Assembly: GCA_016463775.1 (NCBI GenBank)
Contig: JAEMQQ010000007.1
Coordinates: 6,967-52,304, forward strand
Direction: 5' to 3'
Length of the DNA stretch: 45,338 bases
Source of the DNA: Ilumatobacteraceae bacterium
Lineage (GTDB): Bacteria > Actinomycetota > Acidimicrobiia > Acidimicrobiales > Ilumatobacteraceae
Shown here: positions 15,637 to 24,809 of the stretch, piece after piece
Layout: each line of letters starts with the position of its first letter
How positions within the stretch are numbered: the stretch's first letter is position 1
Notes under the pieces: generated by a model
The model's input: only the letters and a program-made list of their open reading frames with translations
The model's database searches: none
Told to the model about the DNA's origin: nothing
Position numbers and translations under genes: made by a program

Positions 15637-16254
15637 CTGTCGATCGCCGGCGTCGCCGAGGCCCGGCACGATGAAGGCTCGTTCGTTCAAGTGGCTGTCA
15701 ATCGATGCCGTGATGATGTGCAGGTCCATGCCGGTTGATTCGAGAAATTTGATGCCCTCGGGGGCAGCCAGCACGCACGCCACAAAAATGGTGCCGCTCG
15801 CCCCGCGGTCGACCAAAATTTTGCAACCGTGGGCGAGTGAGCCACCGGTGGCAAGCATCGGGTCGAGCACCACGCAGGTGCGGCCACTCAGATTGGCGGG
15901 CAACTTGGCAACGTACTCGCTTGGTGCGTGTGTCTCTTCGTCGCGCTGCACGCCCACGACGGCAATATCGGCATCCGGCAGCAACTCCATCGCGGCAGGC
16001 AACATGCCGAGACCGGCACGCAAGATTGGCACCAGCACCGGGCGACTGGCGAGCTGCACACCAGTGGTGGTGGCCAGTGGTGTGGTTACTTGGCGCGGCG
16101 TGGTGGGAATGCGTCGTGTTGCCTCGGCCACGACCACGAGCGACAACCTGCGCATTTCGGCCCGGAAGATTTGGTTGGTGGTGGTCTGGTCGCGCAGATT
16201 GGTGAGTGCCTCCTGGGCGACGGGGTGGTCGACGACGGTGACCTGCAGGGGCAT
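15619..16254 (-). CDS. upp: Uracil phosphoribosyltransferase
   Basis: A 211-residue salvage enzyme making UMP from uracil and PRPP. The N-terminal LQVTVVDHPVAQEALTNLRD and RRIPTTPRQVTTPL segments, the VPILRAGLGM motif, and the PRPP loop LDPMLATGGS are diagnostic. ATG 16254 is preferred over a TTG six codons earlier because family alignment starts there. Divergent from the GNAT gene with a 30-bp gap. The stop codon lies inside the second unit of the 26-bp tandem repeat. Confidence 0.95.
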   Translation of the reverse strand: MPLQVTVVDHPVAQEALTNLRDQTTTNQIFRAEMRRLSLVVVAEATRRIPTTPRQVTTPLATTTGVQLASRPVLVPILRAGLGMLPAAMELLPDADIAVVGVQRDEETHAPSEYVAKLPANLSGRTCVVLDPMLATGGSLAHGCKILVDRGASGTIFVACVLAAPEGIKFLESTGMDLHIITASIDSHLNERAFIVPGLGDAGDRQFGPPN

Positions 16255-16284
16255 GGCTACATACTTACGCAATCATGTGTGGTG

Positions 16285-17001
16285 ATGCGAACTAGCGTTT
16301 TGCCCGTGCGAATCACCACGGCGCAGAGTCGCGGCGAATGTGAGCAGGCCGGGGCATTGTTCGACCGTGTCTGGGCGATGCGGGGCATGGTGCCCAGCGA
16401 AGTGATCATCGCCACCGTGCATGCCGGTGGCTACGCGTCGCTGGCCTGGCTCGGTGATCAGGTGGTCGGGGCGAGTTGGGGCTTTCTCGGTGCTCACCAC
16501 GACGAGCACACATTGCACTCGCATGTCACGGGTGTTGTTGCCGACCACAATTCATGTGGCATCGGCGAAGCACTGAAGCAGCACCAATGGTTGTGGGCCT
16601 ACGAGCGGGGGATAGCCGCCATCACCTGGAGTTTCGACCCGCTGGTGCGGCGCAACGCGTATTTCAACCTGGTGAAACTCGGCGCACGCGTCACCGACTA
16701 TCACGAAGATTTCTATGGCTCGATCGATGATGGCCTCAATCAAGGTGAACACACCGACAGATTGTTGGTGCGCTGGGCGGTGGCCGGCTGCGACGGGGTG
16801 GCGCCAGTGGGAAAACACGTTGCGCAGGCAGAGTGGAGCATCACGACACCAGCCGACATCGAAGCCCTGCGCCGCAACGATCGGGCCGCAGCAGCGCAGT
16901 GGCGCATTGCCCAACGGGCAGACTTACGCCGCATGTTCGCCAGCAACCAAACCATCGCCGGCGTGATGAGCGACGGGTCGTATGCGGTGGTGTCGGCATG
17001 A
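16285..17001 (+). CDS. GNAT-family acyltransferase
   Basis: A protein of about 238 residues similar to the predicted GNAT group that accompanies OSBS/NSAR genes. GNAT-like elements: LAWLGDQVVGASWGFLGAHHD, HVTGVVADHNSCGIGEALKQHQ (the acyl-CoA loop of motif A) and ITWSFDPLVRRNAYFNLVKLGARV, the W-x-F-D-P-L motif of this branch. It would move an acyl group, possibly succinyl, from CoA to an amine. ATG 16285 or GTG 16306 may be the start. Its TGA overlaps the following gene's ATG (ATGA), so the products probably act in one pathway. Confidence 0.85.
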   Translation: MRTSVLPVRITTAQSRGECEQAGALFDRVWAMRGMVPSEVIIATVHAGGYASLAWLGDQVVGASWGFLGAHHDEHTLHSHVTGVVADHNSCGIGEALKQHQWLWAYERGIAAITWSFDPLVRRNAYFNLVKLGARVTDYHEDFYGSIDDGLNQGEHTDRLLVRWAVAGCDGVAPVGKHVAQAEWSITTPADIEALRRNDRAAAAQWRIAQRADLRRMFASNQTIAGVMSDGSYAVVSA

Positions 17002-18101
17002 TTTCGAGCATTCGGCTGCGGCGCGCGCACATCGACCTCGTGTCGCCGTTTCGCACCAGCTTTGGGGTCGAGACTGCTCGTGACTTGCTCTATATAGAGG
17101 TGTCGGGTGACGGCGTCATTGGCTGGGGTGAATGTGTGGCCATGAGCGAGCCGATGTATTCAAGTGAGTATGTCGACGGGTGCGAAGAAGTGTTGCGTCG
17201 GTACATGTTGCCGTTGGTGCACCGCAACACCACCGCCGAGTCGTTCACCGATTCGGTGCGTGGCATTCGTGGGCACTACATGGCCAAAGCGGTACTCGAG
17301 ACTGCCTTGCTTGATTTCCAGTTGCGTCGCAACGGCATGAGCCTTGGCACGTTTCTTGGTGCCACCCAAACCCGCGTGCGTTCGGGTGTGTCGGTGGGCA
17401 TTCAACCAAGCATCGACGAATTGTTGAGCGTCGTGCAGGGCTATATCGACGATGGTTACCTGCGCATCAAACTAAAAATCAAGCCCGGCTTTGATCTCGA
17501 ACCAGTGCGGGCCGTACGCACGACCTTCGGAGACGATCTGTTGCTACAGGTGGATGCCAATTCTGCATACCAGCTCAGTGATGCCGAGCATCTGGCCAAG
17601 TTGGATCAATTCAACCTCCTGCTCATCGAGCAACCATTGCCCGAAGAGCAAGTGGCATCGCACGCCCAATTGGCCAAGGTGGTGCGCACACCGATGTGTT
17701 TGGATGAGTCGATTCTTTCGGTTGAAGTTGCCCGCGAGGCGCTCGATAGCGGTGCGTGCAGCATCATCAACATCAAGCCTGGCCGAGTGGGCGGTTATCT
17801 CGAGGCAAAAAAGATTCATGACCTGTGCTTTGAGCGCGGCGTAGCGGTGTGGTGCGGGGGAATGTTGGAGACCGGCATCGGCCGTGCCGCCAACTTGGCC
17901 CTTGCGGCGTTGCCCGGGTTCACCCTGCCTGGTGACACGTCGGCATCAGCCAGATATTTCGCTCGTGACGTTACGTCGCCGTTCATATTGCGCGATGGGC
18001 ACTTGGATGTGCCGACGGGCCCAGGCATCGGTATCGACCCTGATCTGGACTACCTCGACTCGATCACCGACCGTGTGGATGAAATCGTCTTGACGAAATA
18101 G
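16998..18101 (+). CDS. o-Succinylbenzoate synthase / N-succinylamino acid racemase (enolase superfamily)
   Basis: A 367-residue member of the MenC/NSAR group. Catalytic Lys-x-Lys in RIKLKIKPG (158-160), metal ligands Asp186 (QVDANSAY), Glu211 (IEQPLP) and Asp236 (CLDES), and the second catalytic Lys260 (NIKPGR), then GGMLETGIGRA. OSBS forms o-succinylbenzoate for menaquinone; NSAR racemises N-succinyl amino acids, and many members do both. The upstream overlapping GNAT gene favours an amino-acid racemase role; no other men genes are here. Stops inside a long hairpin. Confidence 0.92.
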   Translation: MISSIRLRRAHIDLVSPFRTSFGVETARDLLYIEVSGDGVIGWGECVAMSEPMYSSEYVDGCEEVLRRYMLPLVHRNTTAESFTDSVRGIRGHYMAKAVLETALLDFQLRRNGMSLGTFLGATQTRVRSGVSVGIQPSIDELLSVVQGYIDDGYLRIKLKIKPGFDLEPVRAVRTTFGDDLLLQVDANSAYQLSDAEHLAKLDQFNLLLIEQPLPEEQVASHAQLAKVVRTPMCLDESILSVEVAREALDSGACSIINIKPGRVGGYLEAKKIHDLCFERGVAVWCGGMLETGIGRAANLALAALPGFTLPGDTSASARYFARDVTSPFILRDGHLDVPTGPGIGIDPDLDYLDSITDRVDEIVLTK

Positions 18102-18147
18102 TGCAACGGGGCTGACAGCATCGACGGTGTCAGCGGGGCATTGCACT
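18100..18147. terminator. Nested inverted repeat, bidirectional terminator
   Basis: AGTGCAA (18100-18106) pairs with TTGCACT (18141-18147) and, inside, GCTGACA (18111-18117) pairs with TGTCAGC (18128-18134). The outer arms include the stop codons of both convergent genes (TAG 18099-18101 on plus, TAG 18148-18146 on minus). Confidence 0.75.
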
Positions 18148-18556
18148 ACGCCGTGAGGCGGAACAGAATTGCAGTCTCGGCTTGGTGTTGGTTGTTCCTG
18201 CGAAGTTTGCCCCACAGGCTGGAGATGTTCCAATAGATGCTGAACATGGCATAGACAGGCCCATATTTTTTCGCGATGGCCTTGCGCACGGCGAGGGCTT
18301 CGCTGCCGGTCACGAGTCGAGCAGTGCCGGCCAGCAACGGTGTTTCGGTGGTGACCGAACCTTTGATGTCACAGACCTGCAGGTTGACGGTTGGGTTGTT
18401 GCGGATTCGTTTGACCTTGCCGACGTTGGTCTCGGTGATGACGCCGAATTCGTCGTTCATTGCCGCAAACCACACGGCAGTGGCGACCGGTCGCCCATCA
18501 CGACGGAACGTCACGAGCGACACGTACTTTTCTTTGTTGCTGAGCGCCGCAGTCAT
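18146..18556 (-). CDS. PPOX-class F420/flavin-dependent oxidoreductase (pyridoxamine-phosphate-oxidase fold)
   Basis: A 136-residue split-barrel protein. Its pattern KYVSLVTFRRDGRPVATAVWF, then ITETNVGKVKRIRNNPTVNLQVCD and KGSV, is that of the actinobacterial PPOX class F420-dependent enzymes (Rv2061-like). It probably binds reduced F420 or a flavin; the substrate is unknown. ATG 18556 lies only 7 bases beyond the 3' end of tRNA-Pro, and no ribosome site fits between them, so the mRNA released by tRNA processing would be almost leaderless. Confidence 0.85.
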   Translation of the reverse strand: MTAALSNKEKYVSLVTFRRDGRPVATAVWFAAMNDEFGVITETNVGKVKRIRNNPTVNLQVCDIKGSVTTETPLLAGTARLVTGSEALAVRKAIAKKYGPVYAMFSIYWNISSLWGKLRRNNQHQAETAILFRLTA

Positions 18557-18563
18557 GTTGTTG

Positions 18564-18638
18564 TCGGGATGGCAGGATTTGAACCTGCGACCTCCTGGTC
18601 CCAAACCAGGCGCACTAGCCAAGCTGTGCTACATCCCG
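18564..18638 (-). tRNA. tRNA-Pro (anticodon UGG)
   Basis: On the minus strand: acceptor CGGGATG with CATCCCG, anticodon arm CCTGG-TTTGGGA-CCAGG with anticodon TGG, T arm GCAGG-TTCAAAT-CCTGC, discriminator A. CCA is not encoded (CAA follows). It lies 7 bases after the class V aminotransferase stop and 7 bases before the PPOX start, on the same strand as both. Confidence 0.96.
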
Positions 18639-18645
18639 CGTGCTG

Positions 18646-19809
18646 TCAGGCTAGTGACCGAACAACCGAGAGCAGTCGCTGCACATCATCGTGGGTCACA
18701 TAGCGCACCACACCAGCACGAACGACACCACCCGACTCCGTCAGCCCCAGATGCGACACCAGTTCGACGGCATAGGAGCTGCCCGACCACACGGCGATTT
18801 TTTCGGCAGCCAACGACTCTGCAACGCGATCCGGCGAGAGACCAGCAACGGTGAATGCCACCGTCGGTGTTCGCGCATCGAGCGTGGGTGGGCCCCACAC
18901 CCGCACGTGTGGCATGGCGAGCAGACCATTGAGTAGCGGCGTAAACACGCCCAACTCGTAGTCCGCAACTCTCGTCATATCTTCTTCGAGCAGGTACCGG
19001 GCAGCAGCTTCGGTTGCGGCGATGCTTTCAAAGTTGGGTGTCCCGGTTTCGTATCGTCGGGGCCCGACATCGTCGGCGGGTCGCACTTTGGCAACCGGCA
19101 AGGCGTTGAGCAGATTCGGTTCGATGCACAACACGCCGGCATGTGGTCCGTACCACTTGTACGGGCTGGTGGCGAGCACGTCACAACCAATCGCGCGCAC
19201 GCTCACGGGCATGTGTGGTGCAAGATGCACGGCGTCGACGAACACCCGCGCACCCACCTGGTGAGCGAGTGCAACGACGGCCCGCAGATCGGGCATCGTG
19301 CCGATGAGGTTCGATGCACCGGTGACTGCCACCCATTTGGTGTTCGGGGTAATGAGCGCTGCGAGTGCATCCATATCCAATCGACCGTCAACGGCGGAAA
19401 ACGGTGCGAGCACGTGCTCGGCCCCCGACTCTTCACATGCGATGCGCCACGGTGACACGTTGGCATCATGATCCAGGCGTGTACCAACCACGCGATCACC
19501 AGGTCTGAGTGTGCGACCGATCGCTCGCGTCAATGCGAATGTCAACGTCGTCATATTCGCCCCGAACACCACGCTCAGGGGGTCGGTATCAAGCAGTTGC
19601 GCCACCACACCACGGGCGCGCTCAAGTAGATCGTCCGTGGCGTTGGCGGCGGCGAAGGCGCCATGTGTGTTGGCATTGTTGCCTCCCGTTGACCACTCGC
19701 TCGCTGCTCGAATTGCGACATCCACCATCTGCGTGCCAGCCGGGCCGTCAAAACGGGCCCAGCCGTCGCGCACCCCTGGAAAGCGGTGGCGCACGTCGGC
19801 GCCGATCAT
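18646..19809 (-). CDS. Cysteine-desulfurase-like class V aminotransferase
   Basis: A 387-residue PLP enzyme of the cysteine desulfurase-like (VC1184) subgroup. The start VRHRFPGVRDGWARFDGPAGTQ, the cofactor-contacting RLDHDAN, Asp192 in FVDAVH and PLP-lysine 218 in SPYKWYGPHAG are seen. The family includes desulfurases, selenocysteine lyases and enzymes of unknown substrate; an obvious active-site Cys loop is not clear. ATG 19809 overlaps the TGA of the upstream SH3-like gene (ATGA). tRNA-Pro follows 7 bases downstream. No suf or isc gene is nearby. Confidence 0.88.
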   Translation of the reverse strand: MIGADVRHRFPGVRDGWARFDGPAGTQMVDVAIRAASEWSTGGNNANTHGAFAAANATDDLLERARGVVAQLLDTDPLSVVFGANMTTLTFALTRAIGRTLRPGDRVVGTRLDHDANVSPWRIACEESGAEHVLAPFSAVDGRLDMDALAALITPNTKWVAVTGASNLIGTMPDLRAVVALAHQVGARVFVDAVHLAPHMPVSVRAIGCDVLATSPYKWYGPHAGVLCIEPNLLNALPVAKVRPADDVGPRRYETGTPNFESIAATEAAARYLLEEDMTRVADYELGVFTPLLNGLLAMPHVRVWGPPTLDARTPTVAFTVAGLSPDRVAESLAAEKIAVWSGSSYAVELVSHLGLTESGGVVRAGVVRYVTHDDVQRLLSVVRSLA

Positions 19810-20075
19810 TTGGTGCGCTTGGCGGCTTTCGCCAGTCGCTTCTTGGCGCGTCCGAGCGGGGCCAAATGACGGTGGTCGAGGTCGCTCATCTCCGTGCCAT
19901 CGGCGAAACGTACCCGATATCGCTGCCACTGGAAGCCGTTGGCGAGAATCACCCGACCCTCGCTACCCGACGGCAGATCGGGAAGCTCAACGGTCGTCAT
20001 CACCGTGTCGCCGATCCGCAAGTCGATCTGCCCCTCGTGGGGTTTGGCGAGGGAGTGCGGCTTCCAAAATGGCAT
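19806..20075 (-). CDS. Small SH3-barrel-like protein, unknown function
   Basis: An 89-residue protein beginning MPFWKPHSLAKPHEG. The core RIGDTVMTTVELPDLPSGSEGRVI...YRVRFADGTEMSDLDHRHLAPL has the alternating pattern of a KOW/SH3-like beta barrel, and the end (GRAKKRLAKAAKRTK) is very basic, which suggests nucleic-acid binding. An ATG at 20111 would give 12 more residues but would collide with the divergent tig start; 20075 leaves a 34-bp intergenic region. Coupled to the aminotransferase by ATGA. No family name is assigned. Confidence 0.7.
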   Translation of the reverse strand: MPFWKPHSLAKPHEGQIDLRIGDTVMTTVELPDLPSGSEGRVILANGFQWQRYRVRFADGTEMSDLDHRHLAPLGRAKKRLAKAAKRTK

Positions 20076-20109
20076 GTACTCAGTATGGCACTTGTAGCCT
20101 TCGTGGCTC

Positions 20110-21540
20110 ATGCAGTGCACAGTGGAACAGCTCGAAAACAACAAAGTAAAGGTCGACATCTCGGTTGACGCGGCGTCATTCGACCAGGACATCGAGATTG
20201 CCTATCGCAAGTTGGCACGCCAAGTTCGTATTCCAGGTTTTCGCCCCGGCAAAGCCCCCCGTCGGGTCATCGAAGCGCATCTGGGAGATGACGGCAAGAA
20301 AGCGGCGCGGGCACAAGCAATCGAAGACGCCGTTCCGAAATATTTGGCGGAAGCGGTAAAGCAACTCGACATTGACATCATCGCCACACCAAAGGTGGAA
20401 CATGTGCACGGTGCCGACGAAGACAGTGGCCCGATCTCGTTCCACTGTGAAGTCGAAGTTCGTCCGGTGGTTGCCGTTGCGGGCTATGCCGGCCTGCGGG
20501 TTGAGTTGCCGAGTATCAGCGCCACCGAAGCCGAAATCGATGAGGTAGTCAACAATGAACGCAAGCGTCACGGCACGCTCGTGGATGCGACGCGGGCGAT
20601 TGCCACCGGCGACCAGGTAACGATCGATCTTTCGGCGTCTCGTGATGGTGCACCGGTACCCGGGCTCAATGTCGAAGCCTGGTTGTACGAAGTCGGTCGT
20701 GGCTGGGTGGCGAAAGGTTTCGACGACATTTTGGTCGGTCTCGAGGCTGGTGTGGAAAAGCAGTTTCAGGCAGTGCCCAACGGCAACGAAGATGAAGCCG
20801 ATTTTTCGCTGAAGGTCATCAAAGTGCAGGAACTGCAGTTGCCCGAGACGACCGACGCATGGGTGGCGGAGACCTTCGGTGAGTTCGACACGGTCGCCAA
20901 GTGGCGAATCACGATCGCCGAACGTATGAACGAATCACGAATCAACCAAGCACGAAACTCAGTTGTCGATCGTGTCACCGACGAATTGGCGAAGTTGGTC
21001 GATATCGATCTACCCGAACCGATGGTCGAGGGTGACCTGCGTTCGCGAATTCGCAACACGGTCGATACGTTCCAGCGCCAGGGCATCGAGATTGGACAGT
21101 TTTTGCAGATCACCGGGCAAACCGAGGAGCAGTTCATCGACCAGTTGCGTGAGCAGTCACGCAAGGCCGTGCGGGTAGACCTGGCATTGCGGGCGGTGGC
21201 GCAGGATCAGAACCTCAACGCTGGCGATGATGACCTCGACATCGAACTCGAGCGCATCGCCGTTCGCGCGAATGTCAAAGTCAAACGTGTCAAATCGCTG
21301 TACGAAAAGAATGATGCGCTCGGCGACCTCAAGGCCCAGATTCGAAAATCCAAAGCCCTTGAATGGCTCGTGCGACAAGTCACGTACGTAGATCCGCAAG
21401 GCACGATATTGGCCACAGAAATACTGCTCGATGCTGGCGTGGACATTGACCCCACTGCTGACACCGGTGCCTCTGTGAACATTGACGCTGAATCCAACAC
21501 GAGCGAAGGGTCGACCAGTACCGTGGAAGAAACCCCCTAA
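20110..21540 (+). CDS. tig: Trigger factor, ribosome-associated chaperone and prolyl isomerase
   Basis: A 476-residue protein. The ribosome-binding domain starts [14 protein letters not shown] and has the signature [13 protein letters not shown] near residues 46-58. The middle FKBP-like part has [11 protein letters not shown] and [10 protein letters not shown]; the helical C-terminal arms follow, and the end is an acidic Ser/Thr-rich tail ([16 protein letters not shown]). It binds nascent chains at the ribosome exit. The TAA overlaps the ATG of clpP (TAATG), forming the usual tig-clpP-clpX unit. Divergent from the SH3-like gene. Confidence 0.96.
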   Translation: MQCTVEQLENNKVKVDISVDAASFDQDIEIAYRKLARQVRIPGFRPGKAPRRVIEAHLGDDGKKAARAQAIEDAVPKYLAEAVKQLDIDIIATPKVEHVHGADEDSGPISFHCEVEVRPVVAVAGYAGLRVELPSISATEAEIDEVVNNERKRHGTLVDATRAIATGDQVTIDLSASRDGAPVPGLNVEAWLYEVGRGWVAKGFDDILVGLEAGVEKQFQAVPNGNEDEADFSLKVIKVQELQLPETTDAWVAETFGEFDTVAKWRITIAERMNESRINQARNSVVDRVTDELAKLVDIDLPEPMVEGDLRSRIRNTVDTFQRQGIEIGQFLQITGQTEEQFIDQLREQSRKAVRVDLALRAVAQDQNLNAGDDDLDIELERIAVRANVKVKRVKSLYEKNDALGDLKAQIRKSKALEWLVRQVTYVDPQGTILATEILLDAGVDIDPTADTGASVNIDAESNTSEGSTSTVEETP

Positions 21541-22181
21541 TGAATGAGCGAGACATGAACTTTTCGAACTATTACGTTCCCAACGTCACCGAAGTTACGA
21601 GCCGCGGCGAGCGGGTGTACGACCTGTACAGCCGCATGCTCAAAGACAACATCATCTTTCTTGGCACCCCGATTGATGACACGATCGCCAACCTGATTTG
21701 CGCGCAGCTGATCCACCTCGAGAGCGAAAACCCCGACAAGGACATCAATATCTACATCAACAGCCCGGGTGGCGATATCACCGCGCTGTTCGCCATTTAC
21801 GACACGATGCAATTCATCAAGAACGACATCGCCACCATTTGCCTCGGTCAAGCCGCATCGGCTGCCGCGGTCTTGTTGGCTGCGGGCACGAAGGGCAAGC
21901 GTCTGGCGTTGCCCCACGCGCGCATTCTGTTGCACCAGCCAACCGGCCAGGTGGGCTATGGCCAGGTCACCGACTTGGAAATCGCCGCTCGTGAAATTCT
22001 GCGGATGCGTGATTTGCTGGAAATTATCTTGTCTGACCACACCGGGCAAAGCATCGAACGGGTGCACGCCGACACCGACCGCGACTTCGTAATGGAAGCA
22101 GAAGAAGCCAAGGCCTACGGAATGATCGATGAAGTGATTTCAACGAGGCAAATGGCCGACCGCAACGGACCTATTCGTTAG
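21540..22181 (+). CDS. clpP: ATP-dependent Clp protease proteolytic subunit
   Basis: A 213-residue serine peptidase. Catalytic Ser107 (GQAASAAA), His132 (LLHQPTG) and Asp182 (DTDRDF); INSPGGD forms the oxyanion loop. Two ATGs are possible, 21540 (overlapping the tig stop) and 21555 ([13 protein letters not shown]); the latter corresponds better to a processed N-terminus. Only one clpP precedes clpX, whereas actinobacteria commonly carry clpP1-clpP2 in tandem at this place. Works in the cytoplasm with ClpX. Confidence 0.97.
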   Translation: MNERDMNFSNYYVPNVTEVTSRGERVYDLYSRMLKDNIIFLGTPIDDTIANLICAQLIHLESENPDKDINIYINSPGGDITALFAIYDTMQFIKNDIATICLGQAASAAAVLLAAGTKGKRLALPHARILLHQPTGQVGYGQVTDLEIAAREILRMRDLLEIILSDHTGQSIERVHADTDRDFVMEAEEAKAYGMIDEVISTRQMADRNGPIR

Positions 22182-22192
22182 AAGGGGACACC

Positions 22193-23470
22193 ATGGCTAA
22201 GTTTGGCGACACTGCAGAGCTTGTCAAGTGCACGTTCTGCAGCAAGACGCAGAAGCAAGTAAAGAAGTTGATTGCTGGGCCATCGGTCTATATCTGCAAC
22301 GAGTGCATCGATCTGTGCAACGAGATCATCGACGACGAGGTGGCCGACGCCAAGAACCTCGGGCTCGACAACGTTCCGACACCCCGCGAGATCCGGGCCT
22401 TTCTCGACGATTTCGTCATCGGTCAAGATTCTGCCAAAAAAGTGCTCGCTGTGGCAGTGTTCAACCACTATCGGCGCATCAAGTACACGCAGTCGAAGAA
22501 ACTGCGTCGTGACGATGTCGAACTGCAAAAGAGCAACATTTTGCTGCTCGGTCCAACGGGTTGCGGCAAGACGCACATGGCCCAGACCCTGGCGCGCATG
22601 CTCAACGTGCCTTTTGCCATCGCCGACGCCACGGCACTCACCGAAGCGGGCTATGTCGGTGAAGACGTCGAAAATATCCTGCTCAAATTGCTGCAGGCCG
22701 CCGACTTTGATGTGAAGCGTGCCGAGATGGGCATCGTTTACATCGACGAAATCGACAAGGTTGCGCGCAAGAGCGAGAACCCGTCGATTACTCGCGACGT
22801 TTCGGGTGAGGGTGTGCAACAGGCGCTGCTCAAGATCCTTGAGGGCACCGTCGCCTCCGTGCCACCCCAGGGCGGTCGTAAGCACCCACATCAAGAGTTC
22901 ATCCAGATCGACACCACCAACGTGCTCTTCATCGTGGGTGGCGCGTTTGCGGGCCTCGATCAAATCATCGGCTCGCGTCTCGGAGACAAGGGTGTCGGCT
23001 TCCACGGCACGGTCAAGTCGAAGAAAGAGCGCGATCCGGGTGACCTGTTCGCACGTGTCTTGCCGGAAGACCTGCTCAAGTTCGGCATGATTCCAGAATT
23101 CGTCGGGCGACTTCCGATGGTCGGCGCAGTTCACGCATTGAAGAAAGATGCACTCGTGCAGATTCTCACCGAGCCAAAAAATGCGCTGGTCAAGCAGTAC
23201 CAGAAGTTTTTTGAATTTGAAGACGTCGAACTGGTGTTGTCGCCAGAGGCACTGTCGGCGATCGCCGACGCAGCCCTCACGCGTGGTACCGGCGCTCGTG
23301 GCTTGCGCGCCATCCTCGAAGATGTGCTGCTCGACACGATGTACGACCTGCCTGGTCGAACCGATGTAGCAAAGGTGGTTATCGAAGCCAAGTGCGTCAC
23401 CGAGCGGGCAGCCCCGACGATCACCACTCGTTCACCACGGGTGAGCAAGCCGAAGCGCGCCGCATCGTAA
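22193..23470 (+). CDS. clpX: ATP-dependent Clp protease ATP-binding subunit ClpX
   Basis: A 425-residue AAA+ unfoldase. N-terminal zinc-binding domain with CTFC and CNEC pairs (about residues 12-40), Walker A GPTGCGKT, pore loop GYVGED, Walker B VYIDEIDK, pore-2 RKH (GGRKHPHQ) and the ClpP-docking loop, here VGF instead of IGF (DKGVGFHG). The end is basic and extended. A strong AAGGGG (22182-22187) precedes ATG 22193, directly after clpP. Confidence 0.97.
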   Translation: MAKFGDTAELVKCTFCSKTQKQVKKLIAGPSVYICNECIDLCNEIIDDEVADAKNLGLDNVPTPREIRAFLDDFVIGQDSAKKVLAVAVFNHYRRIKYTQSKKLRRDDVELQKSNILLLGPTGCGKTHMAQTLARMLNVPFAIADATALTEAGYVGEDVENILLKLLQAADFDVKRAEMGIVYIDEIDKVARKSENPSITRDVSGEGVQQALLKILEGTVASVPPQGGRKHPHQEFIQIDTTNVLFIVGGAFAGLDQIIGSRLGDKGVGFHGTVKSKKERDPGDLFARVLPEDLLKFGMIPEFVGRLPMVGAVHALKKDALVQILTEPKNALVKQYQKFFEFEDVELVLSPEALSAIADAALTRGTGARGLRAILEDVLLDTMYDLPGRTDVAKVVIEAKCVTERAAPTITTRSPRVSKPKRAAS

Positions 23471-23489
23471 GCCCACTACCGTTCACGGC

Positions 23490-24794
23490 ATGACCGAAAC
23501 GGCAATCGAGCGCGCTCTTGCGTTCTTGGAATCCCATTCGGTCTACGAAAAAACCGGACGTATCGAATCCCCGAGTACCGCCAACATTGAACGTCTTGTC
23601 GGGTTGCTCGGTGACCCGCATACTGCGTACCGCACGATTCACATCACAGGGACGAATGGCAAGGGTTCGACCAGCCAAATGGTGACGAAGCTGTTGATGG
23701 CGCATGGTCTGCGGGTGGGCACCTATACCAGCCCTCATCTCGAGCGTGTCAATGAACGGATGGCGGTCGATGACGAGCCAATCAGCGACGATGAGCTCGC
23801 AGAAAACGTGCTGGCAATCGCTGAATTGGAGCCGCTCGTCGGTGCCCGGCTGAGTTATTTCGACATCTTGACCGCAGTGGCGTTTCGCTGGTTTGCCAAC
23901 AGCGCAATCGATGTCGGGGTGATTGAGGTCGGTCTACTTGGTCGCTGGGATGCCACCAACGTGGTGAAAAGCGACGTTGCGGTGCTGACCAACGTGTCGC
24001 TCGACCACACTGAGTTTGCTGGCCCAACCCACGCCCACATCGCCGGTGAGAAAGTCGGCATCGTCAAGGCCGACAGTGTGTTCGTGCAAGGTGAAACACG
24101 TGAAGACGTGCAGGAGATCTGCACGGAAGTGGTGTGTGCCCGACGTGTGGTACGAGGTGAGCATTTTGAAGTCATGTCGAATGATTTGGCCGTCGGTGGG
24201 CGAGTCGTGTCGATGCGCACGATGCGAGCGCGGTATGAAGACGTGTTCGTGCCACTGCACGGAAGTCACCAGGGTGACAATGCGGTTGTGGCCGTCGCTG
24301 CCGTGGAGGAATTCTTCGACAACTCCATTCATCGTGACGTACTCGATGAGGGCTTCGCGGCAGTCACGATGCCGGGTCGATTCGAAGTGGTAGGGCGTCA
24401 ACCATTGGTAATCGTTGATGGAGCACACAATGTCGGTGGGGCCGAGGTGTGCTCGGAGGTTTTTTTCAACGACTTTCAAATCGAAGGCAAGCGGGTACTC
24501 GTAGTGGGCATGTTGAAGAGCCGCGCTCCTCAAGAGCTGCTCGGTGCATTGCGTGCCGACGAGTTCGATCTCGTTGTGTGCTGTACCGCGCCGACGCCGC
24601 GTGGAACTCCGGCCAGTGAAATCGCCGCTGCTGCGCGTGCCGTTGGATGCGACGATGTAAAAGTTGTCGAACGGGTTGACGCGGCACTAGCAACTGCATA
24701 CCGTGAGCTGCGCGCTGAAGATGCGCTGCTTGTTGCGGGCTCGCTGTATGTGGTGGGTGCAGCGAGACCCGTGCTTCGCCAACTGATGCCGTAG
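23490..24794 (+). CDS. folC: Folylpolyglutamate synthase / dihydrofolate synthase
   Basis: A 434-residue Mur-ligase-like enzyme that adds glutamate to dihydropteroate and folates. ATP loop ITGTNGKGSTSQM, then TYTSPHLERVNERM, LTNVSLDHTEF, the carboxylated-Lys region GEKVGIVKA and VIVDGAHNVGGAE. ATG 23490 follows clpX by 19 bp. In many actinobacteria valS sits between clpX and folC; it is absent here. Uses the pterin branch that begins with FolE. Confidence 0.95.
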   Translation: MTETAIERALAFLESHSVYEKTGRIESPSTANIERLVGLLGDPHTAYRTIHITGTNGKGSTSQMVTKLLMAHGLRVGTYTSPHLERVNERMAVDDEPISDDELAENVLAIAELEPLVGARLSYFDILTAVAFRWFANSAIDVGVIEVGLLGRWDATNVVKSDVAVLTNVSLDHTEFAGPTHAHIAGEKVGIVKADSVFVQGETREDVQEICTEVVCARRVVRGEHFEVMSNDLAVGGRVVSMRTMRARYEDVFVPLHGSHQGDNAVVAVAAVEEFFDNSIHRDVLDEGFAAVTMPGRFEVVGRQPLVIVDGAHNVGGAEVCSEVFFNDFQIEGKRVLVVGMLKSRAPQELLGALRADEFDLVVCCTAPTPRGTPASEIAAAARAVGCDDVKVVERVDAALATAYRELRAEDALLVAGSLYVVGAARPVLRQLMP

Positions 24795-24809
24795 CAGTAG
24801 CCTGACTGC

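Noticed and set aside
22178-23134. Long open frame on the minus strand opposite clpX
   Set aside because: The plus frame is an unmistakable ClpX; the opposite frame is a codon-bias shadow with no recognisable motif.
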